Shown here piece after piece: positions 1-5,955 of a stretch of DNA of 34,281 nucleotides (the first letter of the stretch is position 1; each line of letters begins with the position of its first letter). The notes below the pieces were generated by a model, which was not told the origin of the DNA, searched no databases, and saw nothing but the letters and a program-made list of their open reading frames with translations. Origin of the DNA: Moraxellaceae bacterium. Its GTDB lineage: Bacteria; Pseudomonadota; Gammaproteobacteria; Burkholderiales; Rhodocyclaceae. Made by a program: the position numbers and the translations under genes. The stretch covers positions 1-34,281 of the forward strand of contig JAVHYF010000041.1 in NCBI GenBank assembly GCA_031119205.1, written 5' to 3'.

Positions 1-103
<103 letters not shown>

Positions 104-970
104 TTACTCGAGGTTCTGGACCTGCTCGCGCATCTGCTCGATCAGTACCTTGATATCGACCGAAATGCCGGTGAGTTCAGTGGACACCGACTTGGAGGCC
201 AGGGTGTTGGCCTCGCGGTTGAGTTCCTGCATGAGGAAGTCCAGGCGCTTGCCGACCGCCCCGCCCTTGGTGATGACGCGCTCTACTTCGTCCATGTGGG
301 CGACCAGGCGGGTCAGTTCCTCGGCGACATCCACGCGTTGTGCGAAGACGGTGACTTCCTGGCGGATGCGGTCTTCGTCCAGCGTGGCGACGGCTTCGCG
401 CAGGCGCATGGTCAGGCGTTCGCGATACTCGCTGACGGCGGCGGGGATCAGCGGCGTGGCGCGGTCTACCAGCACGCGCATCTGGGCGACGCGGTCGCGC
501 AGCATGGCAGCCAGCTTCTCGCCTTCGCGGGCGCGGGTGTCGCGCAGTTCTTCCAGTGCCTGCCTGGTCAGTGCCTGCAGTTCGGCATTCAGGGTGTCCT
601 GGCCAGCCGAATCTTCGGCCAGCATGCCCGGCCAGCGCAGCACTTCACCGACCGACAGAGAGGCGGACTGCGGGAAGCGGGTCTGCACGCGGGCCTGAGC
701 GACCGACAGCTGGTCCAGCATGGCGGCATTCAGCTTCAGCTCGGGCGCACCGCTGGTGGCGGCCTGCAGGCTCAGCCGGCACTCCAGTTTGCCGCGTGAT
801 ACGCTGGCATTGATGTGCTCGCGCAGCAGCGGCTCGGCGAAGCGCAGGTCTTCCACGATGCGGAAGGCCAGGTCGAGGTAGCGTGAATTGACGCTGCGCA
901 GCTCCAGTTGCATGACTGCGCGGCCGATATCACGGGAGACGACGGCATAACCGGTCATGCTGAAGATCAT
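104..970 (-). CDS. yicC: YicC/YloC-family endoribonuclease
   Basis: This 288-residue protein starts MIFSMTGYA, the signature N-terminus of the YicC family, and ends with the conserved acidic helix IKVLIEQMREQVQNLE. Family members are cytosolic endoribonucleases linked to RNA turnover and stationary-phase survival. The length matches the usual value of about 287. The middle is rich in charged helices (roughly residues 100-250), as expected. It lies directly upstream of gmk and is probably cotranscribed with it. A terminator-like hairpin sits about 30 bases before its start codon. The assignment is secure; the physiological substrate cannot be told from sequence. Confidence 0.95.
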   Translation of the reverse strand: MIFSMTGYAVVSRDIGRAVMQLELRSVNSRYLDLAFRIVEDLRFAEPLLREHINASVSRGKLECRLSLQAATSGAPELKLNAAMLDQLSVAQARVQTRFPQSASLSVGEVLRWPGMLAEDSAGQDTLNAELQALTRQALEELRDTRAREGEKLAAMLRDRVAQMRVLVDRATPLIPAAVSEYRERLTMRLREAVATLDEDRIRQEVTVFAQRVDVAEELTRLVAHMDEVERVITKGGAVGKRLDFLMQELNREANTLASKSVSTELTGISVDIKVLIEQMREQVQNLE

Positions 971-984
971 CGTGAGTGCCTGTA

Positions 985-1013
985 CAAGAAAAAATGAAAC
1001 CCGCAGGAGCGGG
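985..1013 (-). terminator. Terminator-like hairpin in the yicC leader
   Basis: On the minus strand a 5-bp GC stem (CCCGC, loop TCCT, GCGGG; 1013-1000) is followed by a T-rich run (TTTCATTTTTTCTTG; 999-985). The start codon of yicC is only 15 bases further on. No minus-strand gene lies upstream that would need ending, because the neighbour at 1193 reads the other way. It could be an attenuator in the yicC-gmk leader or a chance structure. The rest of the 971-1192 gap holds only weak promoter-like sequence (TTGAAA at 1152-1157 with GATAAC at 1177-1182) before the kinase gene. Confidence 0.35.
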
Positions 1014-1192
1014 GCGGGGATGAAGTCGGGCGGTGGCCGGGTGGCACTACGGACGGCGCGTTTGGCTGGATGGCCGGCAGCGTCGCGCGAACTACGTCCC
1101 GAGCCGCGTCAAAACACGTCAATTCCGCCTTTACAACGCTGGGTCGCCGGTTTGAAAATGCCGGGCCGCGCTGGATGATAACCCCCTGACTC

Positions 1193-2146
1193 ATGCCCTC
1201 TCAAGCCAACTCTGCCTTGCCGCCCAGCTTCCAGCTGGAGCAGTACCGCATCGAGCAGCAGTTGAGCCTCGGTGGTTTCTCCATTGTCTACCTCGCCACG
1301 GATGCCGAAGGCAACGCCGTGGCCATCAAGGAATACCTGCCCAACTCGCTGGCGCTGCGCAAGAACGGCGAGATCGAGCCCCAGGTTACCGAAGAACATC
1401 AGGCCGCCTTCCGCTACGGCATGAAGTGTTTCTTCGAGGAAGGCCGCTCGCTGGCCAAGCTGCTGCATCCCAATGTCGTGCGGGTGCTCAACTTCTTCCG
1501 CGCCAACGGCACGGTGTACATGGTCATGCAGTTCGAGCGTGGCCGTACGCTGCAGGACTTCATCCATCGCAACAAGGGCCACATCAAGGAGCGCTTCATC
1601 CGCGGCGTGTTCACCCGCCTCCTCAATGGCCTGCGCGAAGTGCATGCACACAAGCTGCTGCACCTGGACATCAAGCCCTCGAATATCTACCTGCGTAACG
1701 ACGGTACGCCGGTGCTGCTGGACTTCGGTGCCGCGCGTCAGACCCTGGCCAGTGATACGCCGATGCTCAAGCCGATGTATACGCCCGGCTTCGCACCGCC
1801 GGAGCAGTTCAACGACCGCGAGCACCTGGGGCCGTGGAGCGACATCTACAGCACCGGTGCGTCCATGTACGCCTGCCTGGCCGGCAGCGCGCCGCAGCGC
1901 TCGGACGAGCGCATCAAGAAAGACCTGATGGAGCCGGCCACCAAGCGTTGGGCCGGCCAGTACTCCACTCATCTGCTGGAAACCATCGACTGGTGCCTGG
2001 AGCTTGACCCGCTCAACCGTCCGCAGAGTGTGTACGCCTTGCAGAAAGCACTATTGACCCGTTCCCGCCACGTGGCCCCGCCGCCGCCCAGCACCTTCCT
2101 GGGCAAGATGAGCGTCAAGCTGCGTGCTTTGATTGGCCGTTCATGA
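1193..2146 (+). CDS. Serine/threonine protein kinase (Hanks type)
   Basis: This is a 317-residue kinase made almost only of the catalytic domain. Visible elements are the glycine-rich loop (LSLGGFSIVYL, about 25-34), the ATP-binding lysine in VAIKEY (K46), the catalytic loop HLDIKPSN (D159, N164), the metal-binding DFG (177-179), the APPEQF activation-segment end, the DIYS motif and a final conserved Arg near 276. The catalytic loop has Leu instead of Arg before Asp, so this is a non-RD kinase. No membrane segment or sensor domain is visible; a Pro-rich tail (about 295-300) ends the protein. The stop overlaps the start of the PP2C phosphatase by 4 bases (ATGA), so the two are translationally coupled and probably act on the same substrates. 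Confidence 0.93.
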   Translation: MPSQANSALPPSFQLEQYRIEQQLSLGGFSIVYLATDAEGNAVAIKEYLPNSLALRKNGEIEPQVTEEHQAAFRYGMKCFFEEGRSLAKLLHPNVVRVLNFFRANGTVYMVMQFERGRTLQDFIHRNKGHIKERFIRGVFTRLLNGLREVHAHKLLHLDIKPSNIYLRNDGTPVLLDFGAARQTLASDTPMLKPMYTPGFAPPEQFNDREHLGPWSDIYSTGASMYACLAGSAPQRSDERIKKDLMEPATKRWAGQYSTHLLETIDWCLELDPLNRPQSVYALQKALLTRSRHVAPPPPSTFLGKMSVKLRALIGRS

Positions 2147-3072
2147 AATTCACCGTCTATCAGGAGAGCCGCCCGGGCGGCCGACCCAACAATCAGGACC
2201 GCGTGGCGTACAGCTACTCGCGCGACTCACTGCTGATGGTCGTGGCGGACGGCATGGGCGGGCATCTGCACGGCGAGGTGGCTGCGCAAATCGCCACCCA
2301 GTACATCATCGAGGCCTTCCAGGCCAGCGCCATCCCGAAAATCCGCGACGAGCTGCTGTTCTTGTCGCGCTCGCTGGCCAACGCGCACAACGCCATCCTC
2401 GACTACGCCTTCGAGAAGGGCCTGCCGGAAGCACCTCGCACCACCATCGTCGCCTGTTTGATCCAGGACAGCGTGGCGCACTGGGCGCATGCCGGCGATT
2501 CGCGCCTGTACCTGATCCGCCGCGGCCGCACCATCATGCAGACGCGCGACCATTCGCGCCTGCAGCTGATGATCGACCAGGGTCTGATCACCGAGGAAGA
2601 GGCCGCTGTTCACCCGGCGCGCAACCGCATCTTCAGCTGCCTCGGCGGCACGCATTCGCCGCAGATCGAGTTCTCGTCGTCCACCCCGTTGTTCGCCAAC
2701 GACCTCATCGTCATGTGTTCCGACGGCGTGTGGGGCAACCTGGAGCCGGACGAACTGGTCGACCTGCTGTGCGACGCAGACATCCTGGAGCGCTCGCCGC
2801 GCGTCATGGATCGCGCCGAATCGCGCGGCGGCCTGACCTGCGACAACCTCTCCATGCTGTCCATGCGCTGGCATGACGATTACGCGGAGGACTCTCCGTC
2901 CACGGTGTCCACCGACACCATGCCGCTCGATGCCATCACCACCCAGATGGAAGGCTTCGCACGCAGCCGCCTGCCGGAAGGCACGGGGCTGAGCGACAAC
3001 GACATCGAGAGCGCGATCGCCGAGATCAACGCAGCAATAAAGAAATTCTCCCGCTTCGACCCGAATAGATAG
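2143..3072 (+). CDS. PP2C-family protein phosphatase
   Basis: The protein has 309 residues. The PP2C metal-binding motifs are all present: NNQDR (D19), VADGMGG (D36-G40), AHAGDSRLYL, MCSDGVWGN and CDNLSM. It dephosphorylates Ser/Thr residues using two Mn or Mg ions. The catalytic domain ends near residue 245. The remaining 60 or so residues form an extension of unknown role that ends in a helix-rich stretch. The gene overlaps the kinase stop by 4 bases, giving a kinase-phosphatase pair like PpkA/PppA or PrkC/PrpC, but no type VI secretion genes are near. Its last codons lie inside the left arm of a long inverted repeat. Confidence 0.94.
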   Translation: MKFTVYQESRPGGRPNNQDRVAYSYSRDSLLMVVADGMGGHLHGEVAAQIATQYIIEAFQASAIPKIRDELLFLSRSLANAHNAILDYAFEKGLPEAPRTTIVACLIQDSVAHWAHAGDSRLYLIRRGRTIMQTRDHSRLQLMIDQGLITEEEAAVHPARNRIFSCLGGTHSPQIEFSSSTPLFANDLIVMCSDGVWGNLEPDELVDLLCDADILERSPRVMDRAESRGGLTCDNLSMLSMRWHDDYAEDSPSTVSTDTMPLDAITTQMEGFARSRLPEGTGLSDNDIESAIAEINAAIKKFSRFDPNR

Positions 3073-3187
3073 GGCGCAAGGCTACTGCGCGGCCCGATCC
3101 TGGAACTCCGGTGCTCGTCGTACTCCAGTACGACTCCGCGCCTCGTTCCAACCTCGGGCCGCTCGCTACGCCTTTCGCCCTATCTAT
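3065..3187. repeat. Long imperfect inverted repeat with GTACTnnAGTAC core
   Basis: The outer arms (3065-3082 and 3170-3187) are complementary at 17 of 18 positions. Inner pairs continue inward: CGGCCCGA near 3090 with TCGGGCCG near 3154, TGGAAC (3101-3106) with GTTCCA (3145-3150), and a perfect 8-bp core GTCGTACT (3117-3124) with AGTACGAC (3127-3134) around two bases. The whole could fold as one long hairpin. It contains the stop codon of the phosphatase gene and ends six bases before the start of the next gene. A second element of the same design lies after parB (15871-15992). It is probably a dispersed intergenic repeat that may also work as a terminator. Confidence 0.8.
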
Positions 3188-3193
3188 CCCTCC

Positions 3194-3634
3194 ATGTTGA
3201 AATTGGCTTTTGAGTCGGCAGTTGCCGACGACGCAGAGGCGCTCGTGGCGCTGCGCATCGCGGCCATGCGCGAGAGTCTGGAGCGGATCGGGCGCTTCGA
3301 TCCGCAGCGGGCGCGGGAGCGGTTCCTGGCGACATTCGATCCCGCTGCCACCCGGCACATCGTGCGCGAAGGTGAGCGAGTCGGGTTCGTGGTGCTGCGC
3401 CATCAGGATGGCGGCCTGTTCCTGAATCATCTGTACGTACTGCCGACGCACCAGGGGCGAGGCATCGGGGCGTGGGTACTGCGGCAGGTGTTCGCGCAGG
3501 CGGATGCAGAAGGCCTGTCGGTGCGGGTAGGTGCCTTGCGTGGCAGCGATGCCAACGGCTTCTACCAGCGTCATGGTTTCGTGCAGACGCACGAGGAAGA
3601 CTTCGATGTCTACTACGTGCGATTGCCCGGCTGA
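3194..3634 (+). CDS. GNAT-family N-acetyltransferase
   Basis: The 146-residue protein is a single GNAT domain. The acetyl-CoA pyrophosphate-binding motif is QGRGIG (residues 87-92), preceded by the beta-4 strand [10 protein letters not shown]. The C-terminal part [14 protein letters not shown] is the usual GNAT motif B. The substrate cannot be predicted. No clear ribosome-binding site precedes the ATG, and the right arm of the inverted repeat ends six bases before it, so translation may be weak or influenced by that structure. The gene is followed by rph after 50 bases. Confidence 0.88.
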   Translation: MLKLAFESAVADDAEALVALRIAAMRESLERIGRFDPQRARERFLATFDPAATRHIVREGERVGFVVLRHQDGGLFLNHLYVLPTHQGRGIGAWVLRQVFAQADAEGLSVRVGALRGSDANGFYQRHGFVQTHEEDFDVYYVRLPG

Positions 3635-3684
3635 GGGCAGCTACAATCGCAGCCCTCTCCGCGACTCTCCAGCAGGTATCAATC

Positions 3685-4404
3685 ATGAGCAACCGTCCCT
3701 CCGGCCGCCGCGCCGATCAATTGCGCGAGGTGCGCATCACCCGTGGGTTCACGAAGCATGCCGAGGGTTCGGTGCTGGTGGAGTTCGGTGAGACGCGCGT
3801 GCTGTGCACCGCCAGCGTGGAAGAGTCGGTGCCGCCCTTCCTGCGTGGCAAGGGCGAGGGCTGGGTGACGGCGGAATACGGCATGCTGCCGCGCTCCACC
3901 CACACCCGCATGTCGCGCGAAGCCGCCAAAGGCAAGCAGACCGGACGCACGCAGGAAATCCAGCGCCTCATCGGCCGTAGCCTGCGCGCGGTGGTGGACC
4001 TGAAGGCGCTGGGCGAGCGGCAGATCACCATCGACTGCGACGTGCTGCAGGCGGACGGCGGTACGCGCACCGCATCGATCACCGGTGCCTGCGTGGCCTT
4101 GCACGATGCGCTGCAGAAGCTGATTGCCGAGGGCAAGCTGGCGGCGTCGCCGCTGCGTGACTGGGTGGCTGCGGTGTCGGTCGGCATCGCCAATGGCGAG
4201 CCGGTGCTGGACCTGGACTATGTCGAAGATTCGGCTTGTGACACCGACATGAACGTGGTGATGACCGGCAGCGGTGGCTTCGTCGAAGTGCAGGGCACTG
4301 CCGAAGGCGTGCCGTTCCAGCGCGCCGAGCTGGACGCCTTGCTGGCCCTGGCGGGTGCAGGTATCGCCGATCTGGTGAAGCTTCAGAAGCAGGCCGTGGC
4401 CTGA
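3685..4404 (+). CDS. rph: Ribonuclease PH
   Basis: This 239-residue enzyme trims tRNA 3' ends by phosphorolysis, releasing nucleoside diphosphates. It starts [16 protein letters not shown]. Family features include the RNA-contacting [23 protein letters not shown] region, the phosphate-binding [10 protein letters not shown] loop, and the acidic metal-binding stretch [10 protein letters not shown] followed by [10 protein letters not shown]. The ATG at 3685 was chosen because it gives the standard length and has AGG eight bases upstream; an open frame further upstream overlaps the acetyltransferase gene and is not supported. A strong hairpin follows 20 bases after the stop. Confidence 0.97.
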   Translation: MSNRPSGRRADQLREVRITRGFTKHAEGSVLVEFGETRVLCTASVEESVPPFLRGKGEGWVTAEYGMLPRSTHTRMSREAAKGKQTGRTQEIQRLIGRSLRAVVDLKALGERQITIDCDVLQADGGTRTASITGACVALHDALQKLIAEGKLAASPLRDWVAAVSVGIANGEPVLDLDYVEDSACDTDMNVVMTGSGGFVEVQGTAEGVPFQRAELDALLALAGAGIADLVKLQKQAVA

Positions 4405-4423
4405 CACGATCGTGCCGGAAAGT

Positions 4424-4449
4424 ACAAAGGGCCCTGCGGGGCCCTTTGT
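4424..4449. terminator. Bidirectional terminator between rph and the diguanylate cyclase
   Basis: A perfect 11-bp stem (ACAAAGGGCCC, loop TGCG, GGGCCCTTTGT) sits between the convergent genes rph and the GGDEF gene. The A/T ends of the stem give a short T-run on each strand, so it can stop transcription from both sides. The rest of 4405-4560 shows nothing else. Confidence 0.8.
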
Positions 4450-4560
4450 CGTTCTGCTTGGCGCTGGCAGGGGTGTTTTCCGTCAGCGCCTGTGAGTTGG
4501 TAGGAAGCTGGCTCGCTATAGCGTATCGGTGCAAGGGCACCGTGCCAGAGAAGCGGACGC

Positions 4561-5361
4561 TCAGGCCACCAGGCTGCGCGCCTTGCCGGCACGTTTGGCG
4601 GCGTACATGGCGTTGTCGGCGCGGGCGAGCGCCTGATGCCAGGACTCCTGCGCCTGCACGCGGACGATGCCGGCGCTGAAGCTGAGCGGAATGTCGCGTG
4701 CCTGCCAGCGGGGTACGCGGGTGGCCAGCGCAGCCTGCAGCCGGCCGATGATCGTGACGGCTTCGGCCGGACTGGCGCCTGGCAGCAGCACCACGAATTC
4801 CTCTCCCCCGAAGCGACCTACCGCGTCCTGCGGGCGCAGGTGCTCGCGTGCGAGCGTGGCGAAGTGCTGGAGGGCGTGGTCACCTGCCAGGTGGCCGTGC
4901 TGGTCGTTGAGTCGTTTGAAGTCGTCGAGGTCCAGCAGGGCGACGCACAGACTGGCGTCTTCGCGCAGGCTGCGGGCGCTCTCCGCCTCGAAGGCGTCCA
5001 CCAGGCCCTTGCGGTTGAGCAGGCCGGTCAGCTCGTCGCGACGCACACCCTGGGCGAGGTTGCCGAGCGCCAGGCGCAGGGCGCGCGCTTCTTCCTCGGC
5101 GGCACGGGCGCGTTGCGCCAGTGACGGTACGGCCTGGGTATTCTGCGGATCGAGCCGGGCTACGAGATCCTGCAGGGCCGGCAGGAGTGCCTCACCGACA
5201 TCGCGCTGGTTGAGTGCCAGGCGTCGCAAGGCGTCGAGCAGCATGCCCGCCGAACTCGCATCCAGCGAGCCGGCGCCGGCCATGTGCTGGCTGGCGGGCG
5301 GCCGCAGGCGCCGCGCCATGTCGGCGTGGAGGTGCGGGGCGAGGCGGGCTTGCGGGTTCAT
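4561..5361 (-). CDS. Diguanylate cyclase (GGDEF domain)
   Basis: The protein has 266 residues. The C-terminal half (about 105-266) is a GGDEF domain: DELTGLLNRKGL, LLDLDDFKRLND (metal-binding Asp), and the active-site loop GGEEF at 185-189. An inhibitory I-site, RxxD (R176-D179), lies five residues before it, so product inhibition by c-di-GMP is likely. It makes c-di-GMP from two GTP. The first 100 residues are helical, have no membrane segment, and match no sensor I recognise; a short coiled stretch (about 82-100) joins the two parts. It follows the globin gene with a gap of only 12 bases, so oxygen or NO sensing through the globin is possible. No good ribosome-binding site precedes the ATG; coupling to globin translation is likely. 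Confidence 0.93.
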   Translation of the reverse strand: MNPQARLAPHLHADMARRLRPPASQHMAGAGSLDASSAGMLLDALRRLALNQRDVGEALLPALQDLVARLDPQNTQAVPSLAQRARAAEEEARALRLALGNLAQGVRRDELTGLLNRKGLVDAFEAESARSLREDASLCVALLDLDDFKRLNDQHGHLAGDHALQHFATLAREHLRPQDAVGRFGGEEFVVLLPGASPAEAVTIIGRLQAALATRVPRWQARDIPLSFSAGIVRVQAQESWHQALARADNAMYAAKRAGKARSLVA

Positions 5362-5373
5362 GGCGTGGCAGCG

Positions 5374-5796
5374 TCAGGCGGCTTTTGGCACGGCGGCCGC
5401 GGCTTCCTGCATGACGCCGGCCAGCGTGCCGTAGGCGGTGGCCCAGGCGTCGCGCGTTGGTTCGGTGAAGGCAGGGCCGAGGCCGGTCGCCAGGGTCTGT
5501 AGCAGGGCCTGGCCGACCGTGTCGTAGTGGGCGTCCTGAACGCCATAGCCGGCGTGCTTCGCGCCCAGTGCCTGCACCGTGGGAACCAGCTCGTTGAGGC
5601 GTTCCAGCGAGGTGACGACCACGCCCAGCACGCTCATCAGCTTGCGGCCCTGTTCGGCCATGTCGCCCTTGAACAGCGGGCGCAGGGCCGGGTCCATGGT
5701 GAACAGCGTGTCGTAGAACAGGGTGGCGGCCTGTTCCCGGATCGGAACCACCTGTGCCCAGCTGGACTGGATGAGCGAGATCTGTTGCGGCGTCAT
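5374..5796 (-). CDS. Single-domain globin (Vitreoscilla/flavohaemoglobin-like)
   Basis: This 140-residue protein is a three-over-three globin. The CD1 phenylalanine is F42 (RPLF), the distal position carries Gln (Q49, in AEQGRKL) as in flavohaemoglobins, and the proximal haem-ligand His is H81 in LGAKHAGYGV. No FAD/NAD reductase domain follows, so it is a lone haemoglobin. The start at 5796 has a strong AGGGGAAG ribosome-binding site; a longer frame to 5934 has no such site and crosses the promoter region. It binds oxygen or NO; whether it stores, detoxifies or senses is not shown. It shares a transcript direction with the GGDEF gene 12 bases downstream. Confidence 0.93.
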   Translation of the reverse strand: MTPQQISLIQSSWAQVVPIREQAATLFYDTLFTMDPALRPLFKGDMAEQGRKLMSVLGVVVTSLERLNELVPTVQALGAKHAGYGVQDAHYDTVGQALLQTLATGLGPAFTEPTRDAWATAYGTLAGVMQEAAAAVPKAA

Positions 5797-5838
5797 GTTG
5801 CTTCCCCTCTGCTGCGTGATGCAGCGCGCTGTGTGGCG

Positions 5839-5859
5839 GGTGGTCACGGCGTGACCACC
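5839..5859. promoter_or_regulatory. 21-bp perfect palindrome upstream of the globin gene
   Basis: Two 10-base arms, GGTGGTCACG and CGTGACCACC, flank a single central base. The site lies 43 bases before the globin start codon. A possible -10 element on the minus strand (CATAGT, 5875-5870) would put the palindrome just after the transcription start, a repressor-like position. It does not match the FNR, NsrR or NorR consensus sequences I know. The regulator is unknown. Confidence 0.6.
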
Positions 5860-5917
5860 GTATGCAGCCACTATGGGGGCGGGAGGTATCAATCCCGCTT
5901 CACTTGCCCCGCCAGCG

Positions 5918-5935
5918 TGTTTCGATTGTTTCAAC
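5918..5935 (+). promoter_or_regulatory. Direct-repeat operator A upstream of globin-GGDEF
   Basis: Two 9-bp units, TGTTTCGAT and TGTTTCAAC, stand head to tail. The site is about 120 bases before the globin start and just after the stop of the histidine kinase gene. The same two-unit site occurs upstream of the response-regulator gene (9565-9582). Shared sites at both loci point to the OmpR-type regulator encoded here as the likely binder. I see no convincing sigma70 -35 box near it. Confidence 0.6.
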
Positions 5936-5955
5936 CGGGGTCGCGTGGGGCTCGC

